64,000 nucleotides of DNA from Magnetococcus marinus MC-1 (GTDB lineage: Bacteria; Pseudomonadota; Magnetococcia; Magnetococcales; Magnetococcaceae): assembly GCF_000014865.1 (NCBI RefSeq), contig NC_008576.1, positions 2,819,501 through 2,883,500 on the forward strand, written 5' to 3'. Position numbers and translations under genes: made by a program. How positions within the stretch are numbered: position 1 is the stretch's first letter; every line of letters begins with the position of its first letter. Shown here piece after piece: positions 34,001-42,027 of this stretch. Below the pieces are notes generated by a model, which ran no database searches, was not told the origin of the DNA, and worked only from the letters and a program-made list of their open reading frames with translations.

Positions 34001-35023
34001 ATGCTCACTGAACCGACGATGTTGAAGATAGAAGGTGCCAAGCAGATGGCCAAAGTGGCCACTATGGCTGGCAAAACTTACACCGTTGTGCCCAGCAGCG
34101 CAGGTGCCATGGGGTTGGCCAAATGGATCACTCTGACACCCGTCAACGCCGGTGCCACCTCATCAGTTACCATCAAGCTTGAAGGGACACGGCAGATGGC
34201 TGCGGCCAACAATTTGGCCGGGAAAAATGTTTTCATCGACCCCTCCCCTACTTTGATCGGCGGTCAGACCAGTAAATTTTTGGTCATGACCCCCGTGAAC
34301 AATGCTTCCGCAGTAAGTGCCGCCCAACTCCCGGAGCCATCCACACTGGTCCAACTCGAAGGGGCGCGCCAGGCTGCTCAGGTTTCCAAATTTATTGGCA
34401 AAACCGTCACAGTTGTGCCCGCACCCAACGTGGCTCAAGCCAATGGCATGGTCTATTTTAAACCCGCCGGTGGCCAGGCTTCTGTTGGCATCAAAGTGCA
34501 AGATGCCAACGCTATGGGTTTAAGCAGCATGAACGGCAAAAGCTACACCATCGCCAAAGCCCCCATGGCCACGGGGAATGTTACGGGCAACTGGCTCCTG
34601 TTTAAACCAACGGCTCAGGCCACAGCAACCACCAGCATGGTGGGCACCGAGCAGATGCCGCCCGTTCCTGATGTAACGGCGCTACCACAAATGCAGAATA
34701 TTGCCTTAAAAACCCCAATTGACCCTGCGACCGCGACGGCTACCGGTACCGCTGTCTCTGGCACCATTTGGAATGGCGGCGGCATGAGCTTGGGGCTTGG
34801 TTTAGGGCTTGGTGTGGCCGGTCCCGTTATCCTTGGAGCCGCCTTGGTGGGTACCGGTTACGGCAGTTGGTTGGCCTATAAAAAGTATAAAGCCAAAAAA
34901 TCGGCCGCTGAAACCGCTGGGGCTCAGTTAGAAGGTGAGTTGGACAAAGAAGAGGGCAACTTTGCCAACGCAACGGATGCGACGCCTAACCCGCACACCA
35001 CAGCAGAGGCTTTTCCTGCCTGA
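34001..35023 (+). CDS. mamD: magnetosome protein MamD
   Basis: 340 residues, ATG with GAGGAAACGGGC before it. Residues 1-215 hold four similar units of 45-55 residues built on (V/L)KLEGARQMAxxxxLAGKxxxVxPxP...(K)xxxLTPVN. After a linker comes GTIWNGGGMSLGLGLGLGVAGPVILGAALVGTGYG, the Leu-Gly repeat and membrane helix shared by MamD, Mms6 and MamG, then a charged tail with LEGELDKEEGN. MamD (Mms7) is bound to the crystal surface and affects crystal size. The acidic tail may bind iron as in Mms6 (inference). Own promoter and terminator. Confidence 0.88.
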   Translation: MLTEPTMLKIEGAKQMAKVATMAGKTYTVVPSSAGAMGLAKWITLTPVNAGATSSVTIKLEGTRQMAAANNLAGKNVFIDPSPTLIGGQTSKFLVMTPVNNASAVSAAQLPEPSTLVQLEGARQAAQVSKFIGKTVTVVPAPNVAQANGMVYFKPAGGQASVGIKVQDANAMGLSSMNGKSYTIAKAPMATGNVTGNWLLFKPTAQATATTSMVGTEQMPPVPDVTALPQMQNIALKTPIDPATATATGTAVSGTIWNGGGMSLGLGLGLGVAGPVILGAALVGTGYGSWLAYKKYKAKKSAAETAGAQLEGELDKEEGNFANATDATPNPHTTAEAFPA

Positions 35024-35048
35024 GTTCCCCTCGGGCACGACCATAAAG

Positions 35049-35079
35049 AACCCTGCCCCGGCAGGGTTCTTTTTTGTTT
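35049..35079 (+). terminator. terminator after mamD
   Basis: GAACCCTGCC CC GGCAGGGTTC followed by TTTTTTG: a 10-base perfect stem with a tiny loop, 25 bases past the mamD stop. Confidence 0.9.
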
Positions 35080-35267
35080 GATCTCCTTTAAACACCTTGT
35101 CTCTACCTAGTGGCGGCTACCATTTAGCAAAAATTGTGGAACCAATACTTTTTATCCCGATCAGAGTAGCGTATTCTAACCACCTGACCCTACTTTCAAC
35201 ATAAAGAGACCAACCAAACCTATTTCGGATTACCCGCGGATTTGTCCCTTATGGATTTTGCTTCCCT

Positions 35268-36305
35268 ATGAAAGTGGCTGAATGGATCATGGCTGTCGCC
35301 ATTGTGTTCAGCCTTGCGTTTTTCTTGCTCTCCATTGCGCGCAATGATCCATGGGATGACCATGCCTATGATCAGGCACCACCCATCGCGGTAGGCATGC
35401 CTGCCCCGCATCGTGATGGACGGGAAAAAATGGTTTGCTCCAGTTGCCATGAGTTGATCAAAAACAGAGGCGGCAACATCGCCCAAACGGGCCTGCTGCC
35501 CATTGCCCGTGGGGCTCCTGCACCCATCTCCCACAACGATGGGCGCGATAAACGCGTCTGTTCCAACTGCCACAGTTTTGCAAGCACCGCCGGCACCTCT
35601 GCCCAAAATGGCGTGCCACCCATTGCCCGTGGCGCACCCGCGCCAGCCACGCACAAAGATGGGCGGGACCGCAGGGTCTGTTCTAGCTGCCATGCGATGT
35701 TGGACCCAACGCAGAGCACCCGAAACACAGCCCCGCCATCGACAACCCCCCCCATCCGTCAAGGGCAACCGGCTCCCCCCAGCCATACGGATGGGCGCAA
35801 TGCACGAGTCTGTACAAGCTGTCACCGCTTGATTCCTGCCCAAGGTGCCGCAGGGCGTATGGCCCCTCCCAACCCTGGCGGCGCTCAAGCCTTGGCCATT
35901 GCGTGGAACGCTCCCCTGCCCCCCTTGCCCCCAACGCCCAATGCCGCTTTTATGGATCCCGAGTGGCACGAGCGCTTTCGGACCCTGCGTTTTCAAGGCA
36001 AAGTATTAAGGGTTGTGGACAAATCTCCCCGCTCGGGTCGCGAAAATCTCCATGTCCTGGTGTATGACGATATTAACCCACCACAATGGATCAACGTTGC
36101 GCCCAGTTGGTTTTTACGCCAACAAGGGTGTATGCCTATGCCGGGAACTTTCATCAAAGGCACGGCTTACAAAGAGATGGGAGTCGCGCCTGGCAGCTTG
36201 CGCTATGCCGGCACCATGTCTGTCAACGGTGCCTTTTGCATGATCCGCAACAACCACCTGGTGGGAGCCTGGATCTGGCCGGGCGTCGACTCGGAGGAGG
36301 AGTAA
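35268..36305 (+). CDS. mamX: magnetochrome protein MamX with four haem motifs
   Basis: 345 residues. N-terminal membrane anchor (WIMAVAIVFSLAFFLLSIARN), then four tandem units of about 45-50 residues with HxDGRxxxVCxxCH: CSSCH, CSNCH, CSSCH and CTSCH, linked by PPIARGAPAPxSH-type stretches. The C-terminal half (about 215-345) is the MamX/MamS domain with FQGKVLRVVDKSPRSGRENLHVLVYDD, INVAPSWFLRQQGC and MSVNGAFCMIRNNHLVGAWIW. Each CxxCH should bind a c-type haem outside the cytoplasm or in the magnetosome lumen. Magnetospirillum MamX has two such motifs as I recall. The start is 3 bases before mamZ, so the pair is coupled. Confidence 0.92.
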   Translation: MKVAEWIMAVAIVFSLAFFLLSIARNDPWDDHAYDQAPPIAVGMPAPHRDGREKMVCSSCHELIKNRGGNIAQTGLLPIARGAPAPISHNDGRDKRVCSNCHSFASTAGTSAQNGVPPIARGAPAPATHKDGRDRRVCSSCHAMLDPTQSTRNTAPPSTTPPIRQGQPAPPSHTDGRNARVCTSCHRLIPAQGAAGRMAPPNPGGAQALAIAWNAPLPPLPPTPNAAFMDPEWHERFRTLRFQGKVLRVVDKSPRSGRENLHVLVYDDINPPQWINVAPSWFLRQQGCMPMPGTFIKGTAYKEMGVAPGSLRYAGTMSVNGAFCMIRNNHLVGAWIWPGVDSEEE

Positions 36306-36308
36306 CCG

Positions 36309-38237
36309 ATGCTTGCTCTATCCCGCAGCTTCCGTACGGAACACATCCTCTACATGCTCTCGGTCATGAGCACACTGGCGATTGCCTTGGCTGTGGGGGT
36401 GCAACCGCTGTTTCTGGATGAGGTGCTCAAAATTCCTTTTGAAAAAGCCGGTACCATCAATGCCCACTTAACCGTTGTTACCGAGATGATAAGCCTGTTT
36501 GTGGTCGGTTATACCGGCTTTCGCTATGGCCGGACATTCCGAGCACAGCTCATTTTTTATGGATTTCTCTGTATCCTAATCGGCTCGCTGTTGGCACCGT
36601 GGAGTGGCCGTTTACAGATCGCCATAGGAGTCGGTGGACTGGCTTTCTACTACCTTATGCGTACACTTATCTCAATCGGCACCAACACCGTGCAGATGGA
36701 AACCACCACCTGGATGGGCGATGTTTCAGTTCACGATCACAAACCTAAGCTAATGCTTGGGGTGATTTCCATGATGGTCTTGGGCTCAACCATCCTCTAC
36801 AGCATCATCATCCAGATCCCCCACGACACCGGTACGGTCAACTTTGTGCTGGCCCTGCCAATTTTAGTCGGTTTAGCCGGAGCGCTCTTAACCCGCTATA
36901 ACCTACACAAAACCACACGCCCGGGCACGGAGCTAAAAGAGCGCCCCTATGATCGAATCTGGTCCTTGGTCACTGGCGATGCCCGGATGCAGCTCTGTTT
37001 TGCCGCATCGTTCTATACCCGTGCCGACATGATCGTGGTAAGCCTATTTCTCTCTCTATGGCTTAACTCCATGGCCGATATGGTGGGGGCCTCGCGGCTT
37101 TATGCCACCGCCCACGCGGCTGGCTTAATGGGGGTAGTGGGGGCTTCTACCCTGATCTCGATCCCGGTGTGGATCCGCTTTATGGAGCACCATAGCCGGG
37201 TGGCGGCCATTGGCGCGGCGCTGGCTCTCTCGGGCCTTGGTTTTGTTATGCTGGCTTTTGTGGTCAACCCCTTTCAATGGATCGTGGTGCTCCCCTTAAT
37301 TGTCATCGGCATGGGCAGTGGTGGTGCTCTGATCGCGCCTAAAGTATTGGCCAACGATCTTGCCCCAAAAGATATTCTTGGCCCACTCCAGGGGCTCTTT
37401 TTCCTGACGGGCGGCATCGGCCTGGTGCTGATGGTGCAAAGTGGTGGTTACTATTTTGACGCGGTCGGTCCAAGCTCTCCCTTTATCCTGATGGGCACCG
37501 GCAACCTGCTCTTCACGCTTTATGCCGTCTGGCTGATACTCAAGGGCTTTAACGAAAATGCCCAGCACGAGATATTAGAGAAAAAACATAAAACCAAACT
37601 CAACTTAAAACCCATGATTTTCATGGCCTCCACCCTGCCCCTCATCTGGCTGGTCGGTCGGGTTCTCATGAGCGGCTACGTGCCGGGCAATTCGGTAGGC
37701 CAAATGCCCGTGGGCTTCATCAACCGCTATCTGGGGGATTGGGCATTTAATTTTCTCTTATTTTCCCTCGCTCTGCGCCCTATCTATGAGATTACTGGCG
37801 TTAAAAAACTCGCCCAATACTCACGCATGATCGGGCTTTATGCGTTTTTCTACGCACTGCTGCATGTATTAACCTACCTCTGGCTAGAGTGGATCTTTAA
37901 CTGGCATGAGATTGTCGATGACGTCACCAAACGCTCCTTTATCCTGTTGGGGGTCATCGCCTTTTTAATTATGATCGTGTTGGCTGCGACCTCACACAAT
38001 CAGATTATCCGGCAAATGGGCGGCAAACGATGGAAATTTTTGCATAAATTCACGTATACTATGAATATTCTGGTGGCGTTGCACTTTATTTTCGCCGCCA
38101 CCCATGAAAATGGCGAAGCCTACGCTTATGCCTCCTTAGTAGCGGTGTTGCTGGGGTATCGTGCGCACCAAGCCTGGAAACGCCGCAACGGCACAAGGGA
38201 TCTGCAACGAAAACGCCACGCTATTCTGCCCACGTAA
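36309..38237 (+). CDS. mamZ: MamZ: MFS transporter fused to ferric-reductase-like domain
   Basis: 642 residues, very hydrophobic. Residues about 1-410 form an MFS transporter like MamH (FRTEHILYMLSVMSTLAIALAVGVQPLFL; LPQKPILGPLQGLFFLTGG-like loop). Residues about 425-630 form a YedZ/MsrQ-like ferric reductase transmembrane domain: NRYLGDWAFNFLLFSLALRPI, FFYALLHVLTYLWLEWIF, AATSHNQIIRQMGGKRWKFLHKFTYTMNILVALHFIFA, with His residues spaced as haem ligands. MamZ with MamX (and MamH) is needed for proper magnetite formation and is thought to adjust iron redox state. Immediately follows mamX. Confidence 0.93.
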   Translation: MLALSRSFRTEHILYMLSVMSTLAIALAVGVQPLFLDEVLKIPFEKAGTINAHLTVVTEMISLFVVGYTGFRYGRTFRAQLIFYGFLCILIGSLLAPWSGRLQIAIGVGGLAFYYLMRTLISIGTNTVQMETTTWMGDVSVHDHKPKLMLGVISMMVLGSTILYSIIIQIPHDTGTVNFVLALPILVGLAGALLTRYNLHKTTRPGTELKERPYDRIWSLVTGDARMQLCFAASFYTRADMIVVSLFLSLWLNSMADMVGASRLYATAHAAGLMGVVGASTLISIPVWIRFMEHHSRVAAIGAALALSGLGFVMLAFVVNPFQWIVVLPLIVIGMGSGGALIAPKVLANDLAPKDILGPLQGLFFLTGGIGLVLMVQSGGYYFDAVGPSSPFILMGTGNLLFTLYAVWLILKGFNENAQHEILEKKHKTKLNLKPMIFMASTLPLIWLVGRVLMSGYVPGNSVGQMPVGFINRYLGDWAFNFLLFSLALRPIYEITGVKKLAQYSRMIGLYAFFYALLHVLTYLWLEWIFNWHEIVDDVTKRSFILLGVIAFLIMIVLAATSHNQIIRQMGGKRWKFLHKFTYTMNILVALHFIFAATHENGEAYAYASLVAVLLGYRAHQAWKRRNGTRDLQRKRHAILPT

Positions 38238-38266
38238 CACCAACAGCACACGTAACACCAACAGCA
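38231..38266 (+). repeat. 18-base tandem duplication over the mamZ stop
   Basis: CACGTAACACCAACAGCA occurs twice in direct succession (38231-38248 and 38249-38266). The first copy contains the mamZ stop codon. Looks like a recent slippage or duplication; no function seen. Confidence 0.85.
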
Positions 38267-38445
38267 TAGGGAGCCCCCCCCCCTCTTTGTGTGGCAAGCC
38301 GCCTAGGCGTCACTTGGGTTACACCTAAGGCTACAGGGGCATGCCAGTGCCCGGCGCAAGCTAAACGCCCTTCTGCCGCAGTAGATTTCTTGCACTCATG
38401 CCAGCGCTTTGCTATTTTGCAAGAGTGCTTTATTAACAAAATATT

Positions 38446-38464
38446 GGTTACGATAATCATTCTT
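38446..38464 (+). promoter_or_regulatory. Fur-box-like site before mms6-like gene
   Basis: GGTTACGATAATCATTCTT agrees with the 19-base Fur consensus GATAATGATAATCATTATC at 14 positions, with an unbroken core GATAATCATT. It ends 33 bases before the start of the downstream gene, a position suited to repression by Fur or a relative. Confidence 0.5.
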
Positions 38465-38497
38465 GTTAATGTACCATTACAGGGGAACGGGAGAGCG

Positions 38498-39217
38498 ATG
38501 ATGCCAACGACCGAACTTATCGGAAAAGATCAACTTTCCGCACTAACGGGTAAGCAATTTACCGTACAGCAGGTGGGGGCTGGCACCGTTAAACTCACCC
38601 CATTGGACACGACCAACGCCATTACCCTTAAAGGGCGAGTTCTGCTCAACGGTACTGAAGTTCAGGGCTTGAAAACGGGCACGGCTCAATCGCTGGTACA
38701 AATTGAAGGTGCGGGTACCGCCACCAGCTTGACCGGGAGTAAAACCACCATCACCTCTTTTGAGGCCAATGGCACCCTGATCGAGGGCACCAAAAATGGG
38801 GTAATGCTCACCGGCGGCGAGGCTAAAATTACCACCACCGGCAAAGCTGTCGCGGCCAACTCTGCGGTTAAGCCTGCTGTGGTTAAGAGCGTACCTGCTA
38901 AGGCTGCCGCCCTCAACACAGCACCCGCCAAGGCGCAGACCATTGCTTTAACCAAGCCTGCCAGCACCCAAGCTTCGGGCGCGGCTGTGGCCTCAAAAGT
39001 GGGCGGCTCCATCTGGTCTGGCACAGGCTGGGGCTTAGGGCTGGGGTTGGGCTTAGGCGTTTGGGGTACTGTTGCCTTGGGCGGTGTTGTTACCGCAGCG
39101 GTGGGTGTCGGGGTCTACAACTATCTTAAACGTCACCGTGGGGAACAACAGGGCCATGACGAGGCGTTGGCGACACCGCCGCACATGAGCACCTCTTCCG
39201 CGCCCACGGTTGAGTGA
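38498..39217 (+). CDS. Mms6/MamD-like magnetosome crystal protein
   Basis: 239 residues from the ATG at 38498 with GGGAGAG before it (the frame is open from 38291, but that part lacks coding character). The first 120 residues show MamD-like units (LIGKDQLSALTGKQFTVQQVGAGTVKLTPLD...; VQIEGAGTATSLTGSKTTITSF). Then an Ala/Lys-rich linker, GGSIWSGTGWGLGLGLGLGVWGTVALGGVVTAAVGVGVYNYLKRHRGEQQGHDEA. The GGxIWxGxGxGLGLGLGLGxWGxxxLG segment is nearly that of Mms6. The tail is less acidic than in Mms6. It could be annotated as mms6 or as a second mamD; I leave the symbol open. Confidence 0.8.
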   Translation: MMPTTELIGKDQLSALTGKQFTVQQVGAGTVKLTPLDTTNAITLKGRVLLNGTEVQGLKTGTAQSLVQIEGAGTATSLTGSKTTITSFEANGTLIEGTKNGVMLTGGEAKITTTGKAVAANSAVKPAVVKSVPAKAAALNTAPAKAQTIALTKPASTQASGAAVASKVGGSIWSGTGWGLGLGLGLGVWGTVALGGVVTAAVGVGVYNYLKRHRGEQQGHDEALATPPHMSTSSAPTVE

Positions 39218-39260
39218 AAGCGTTCTACCGACACGCGCCACGCTCTTTGCTTTTTTAAAA

Positions 39261-39301
39261 TAAGAGAGGGCCTTTCTAAACGCAGAAAGGCCCTCTCTTT
39301 A
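39261..39301 (+). terminator. terminator after mms6-like gene
   Basis: AAGAGAGGGCCTTTCT AAACGC AGAAAGGCCCTCTCTTT: a 16-base perfect stem with a 6-base loop. Short T run; probably active in both directions. Confidence 0.85.
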
Positions 39302-39390
39302 CCGCCTTAACGGGCTTTACCCAGCTCAGCAAGGCTTACCGAGCATGACGCTTATACCGCAAACCTTTTCACGTTTATCCCTGCGCAAAT

Positions 39391-39552
39391 ATGCCTGCTG
39401 AGACACCCGACACCATTGCCCGCCGCCGTGAGGGGATAAAAAAGGCCGCAAAACTCATCGGTCTTGCCGTTGTTGTAGGGCTCTCTTTTAAGTTCTTGCT
39501 GGCCCGTTTTTTAGCCTCTACCCGTTTTCGCCCCAAACACCCACCGGTTTAA
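39391..39552 (+). CDS. candidate 53-residue single-helix protein
   Basis: ATG at 39391 to TAA at 39550-39552. The product starts MPAETPDTIARRREGIKKAAK, then LIGLAVVVGLSFKFLLARFLA, one membrane helix preceded and followed by basic residues (STRFRPKHPPV). The positive-inside arrangement argues for a real inner- or magnetosome-membrane peptide. No binding site is obvious. Not a recognised Mam protein. Confidence 0.4.
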   Translation: MPAETPDTIARRREGIKKAAKLIGLAVVVGLSFKFLLARFLASTRFRPKHPPV

Positions 39553-39836
39553 TCCTATACGGATGAATGCGCTTTCAACCCAGAAATCCACCCTGTTTTA
39601 GAGGCGCTTACAAGCACGCTCAAGAGCGATACATGCCCGCACAGCAGCGCTGCTTACCCCAACCCCAAGAGCCTTCTACGCCCCCACCGACTTACATCAG
39701 CGCTACCGTCCTGCTTCCCTATTTGCCAGACGGGAAAACCCGCCCAACACCCCCTTCTTGCTGCTTGATGCGGGTATGAGCCGGGATCAAAATAGCCCAG
39801 CGCGGATTGATTAAGGGGAGCACTGTTGTACGCGCC
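39553..39836. other. intergenic region
   Basis: About 280 bases between the small candidate gene and the 3' end of the TPR-SPOR gene. One 70-codon frame is present but looks non-coding. Confidence 0.3.
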
Positions 39837-41561
39837 CTATTTATAGAAAACAATCGCGCTATCCTCACTAAGCTTTAAAATCTTAATAGCCTCGTTGGTT
39901 TGCTCGGCCTCTAACCGGTTATTGAATGGACCAGCAACCGCACAATAGAGTTCGCGGCCACCGCCGCGCGGCAGAGCACGCATATAGACGTTCAGCCCCT
40001 CTTGCTCGCCCCGACGTATAATTTGCGATGGAAAAGACTTGCTGGAAAAACAGCCCATAGAGACATGATAACCACTCCTGGCATCCAGCCCTACCGATGC
40101 CTCTTCACTACTTTTATCCTGGGCAGGCTGCGCGGATTTCTGTTCTTTATTGTCATCCTTGGTGATGGTCAACATCTCCTTAATCTTTTGGACGACACTG
40201 CTCTTCTGTTCAGGCTCAGGCGGCTCAGCTTCGGCTTCAGCCTCATCGGATTTACTGGGAGAAGAGGGTTGCCATTGGGGATTTTCCTCCTGATATTTGG
40301 TCCGCCATAACATGACGCTCTCTGACTGAACAAAGAGCCGCGCGATAAGGTCATCCATATAACGAACCAACAGGGATAGATCATTACCCCGGCGCTTGCC
40401 GCTCGGTTTTTCCTGGGCTAAAGATTCCCACCAATGGGCAAACAATTTTGGTTCGCGTTTAAAGATTTGCTGCCCCATCTGCTCTGACTGCGCGGTTAGC
40501 TGCTTGGCCTGTTCATCCATTTTTAAAAAACTTAATACTTCGGCTAAGCCTTTGCTAAAACGCGCATGCTTTAAACTATGATGGCCCAAGGAGTTACCAA
40601 TAAAGCTCTCCATTTTTTGCACCAAAGGCATAATCTCTGTCGTCTTACCCAGGCTTTGATAAATAACAATCAAGGTTGATAATACTTCGACCTTGGTCTG
40701 CCAGGTACGCACACCAATGACGCCTGGCAGATCATGATAGGCTTTATCAATCCAGATCAGCGCTTTATCCATTTGGCGCTGTTCGCCATATAGAATTGCC
40801 AGATCTCTATAAACACGTACCCGCTCATCCACAGGTGGTGCATCCAATTTGTTGTACAACTCCAGCAAATACTGGAACAGCGCTTCGGCGTCACCATAGT
40901 GCCGCCGCATCAACATGCCTTCGGCCCGTAAATGCACCGCTTCTAAAAACTCTGGCGCTTTGGTCCCCAGCAGCGATTCGAAATCAGGGATCAACACCAA
41001 TAACAGTTGCTCCGCGCGCGTCTGTTTACCGGGTGTCGCGATAAGCTCTTTAACCAAGCCAAGGCGAGCGCGATAGAGGTAAAGCTCAGCCTCTTTAATC
41101 TGTTCACGACTAAGCACACCTTTGGATTTATTGATAATGAGCACATTATTGAGCTCACCAGAAACCCGCTCATAGCGCCCCTTGGAATAATCGACCTTAG
41201 ACATAAGAATGCGCATTTTCAGCGTCATATAGTGGTTAGGGCCTTTAAGCAAAGTTAAAGCATCCAACCCTTGCTGAATAAGCGGCTCGGCGAGGGGCAA
41301 CATATCGGCGTCCATAAAAAGATTAATCAAAACCTGTAAAGGACGTAGATACTCTTCCGAGTTGGTGCCACTGGTCATGGCTACCTGATTGAGGCGGGAC
41401 CAAGTCTGCCGAATTTGCTGATCTAAAATGGGTTGGCGTGCCTCGGTAGATTCCTGAGCGGCGGATTGCTCTTGCGCCATGGCCGACACAGCCCACCCAC
41501 CCAACACAAAGCAGAATAGTCCAACATACAGCACTTTGGTGAGGGACGAGATGTTAGCCAT
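39837..41561 (-). CDS. exported TPR protein with SPOR domain
   Basis: 574 residues from the ATG at 41561, 8 bases after the upstream stop. Signal peptide MANISSLTKVLYVGLFCFVLGGWAVSAMA with cleavage before QEQ, so it is periplasmic or membrane-tethered. Residues about 45-390 are TPR-like helix pairs (PLIQQGLDALTLLKGPNHYMTLKMRILMSKVDYSKG; DAEALFQYLLELYN; VRVYRDLAILYGEQRQMDKALIWIDKAYHDL). A charged linker (about 420-485) leads to a C-terminal SPOR domain, GYHVSMGCFSSKSFPSQIIRRGEQEGLNVYMRALPRGGGRELYCAVAGPF. SPOR domains bind peptidoglycan with denuded glycans. Last gene of the block downstream of mamT. Confidence 0.8.
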   Translation of the reverse strand: MANISSLTKVLYVGLFCFVLGGWAVSAMAQEQSAAQESTEARQPILDQQIRQTWSRLNQVAMTSGTNSEEYLRPLQVLINLFMDADMLPLAEPLIQQGLDALTLLKGPNHYMTLKMRILMSKVDYSKGRYERVSGELNNVLIINKSKGVLSREQIKEAELYLYRARLGLVKELIATPGKQTRAEQLLLVLIPDFESLLGTKAPEFLEAVHLRAEGMLMRRHYGDAEALFQYLLELYNKLDAPPVDERVRVYRDLAILYGEQRQMDKALIWIDKAYHDLPGVIGVRTWQTKVEVLSTLIVIYQSLGKTTEIMPLVQKMESFIGNSLGHHSLKHARFSKGLAEVLSFLKMDEQAKQLTAQSEQMGQQIFKREPKLFAHWWESLAQEKPSGKRRGNDLSLLVRYMDDLIARLFVQSESVMLWRTKYQEENPQWQPSSPSKSDEAEAEAEPPEPEQKSSVVQKIKEMLTITKDDNKEQKSAQPAQDKSSEEASVGLDARSGYHVSMGCFSSKSFPSQIIRRGEQEGLNVYMRALPRGGGRELYCAVAGPFNNRLEAEQTNEAIKILKLSEDSAIVFYK

Positions 41562-41569
41562 GGGGGTAT

Positions 41570-42013
41570 TTAACTTCCCTGATGGTTTTGGCGTAAATGA
41601 TGAAGCTGCCAACAGAGTTGTGTGGCCTCTTCCCGGGTGATGTAGTTTGCCGCCATGGCACTTAAAATTCGCCCAACGGTTTTATCATAGTCGCGAATAT
41701 CACGAAAACCCGTCAATTCCAGCGTGATGCCATCATGCCGTGCCACAGCCAGCGTGACATCACTGCGCGCTTGCCCAGGTGGGGGCAGCTTATCTACTTC
41801 GGGCAAATCGATAATCTCTGCATACGGTATATCTTGGGTGTGCTGAGGTTCGGCAAAACAGATCTGCTCAAAGATATGCTGTTTTTGATTATCCAGCAAT
41901 GCTTTACCCGCCTTTGCCACCCAGACATCGTGTTGATTGCGGTAGCGAATTTTGCTTTTTACCGTAGATGAACATCGGTAAACCGGTGAACGTCGTATCT
42001 GAGTGTTGTTCAT
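41570..42013 (-). CDS. hypothetical protein
   Basis: 147 residues, no membrane helix, not recognised. Begins MNNTQIRRSPVYRCSSTVKSKIRYRNQHDVWVAKAGKALLDNQKQHIFEQICFAEP, then a predicted beta-rich stretch (ARSDVTLAVARHDGITLELTGFRDIRDYDKTVGRILSAMAANYITREEATQLCWQLHHL). AAGGTGG lies before the ATG. Placed 14 bases after the next upstream gene and 8 before the TPR-SPOR gene, so it is co-translated with them and probably serves the same complex. Confidence 0.7.
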   Translation of the reverse strand: MNNTQIRRSPVYRCSSTVKSKIRYRNQHDVWVAKAGKALLDNQKQHIFEQICFAEPQHTQDIPYAEIIDLPEVDKLPPPGQARSDVTLAVARHDGITLELTGFRDIRDYDKTVGRILSAMAANYITREEATQLCWQLHHLRQNHQGS

Positions 42014-42027
42014 AACACCACCTTATT

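Noticed and set aside
34001-35023. Assignment as MamC
   Set aside because: MamC is a short two-helix protein; this one has long repeats and the Leu-Gly helix of MamD.
35220-35996. 258-codon minus-strand frame opposite mamX
   Set aside because: Shadow of the haem-motif repeats; no binding site or family likeness, and mamX is certain.
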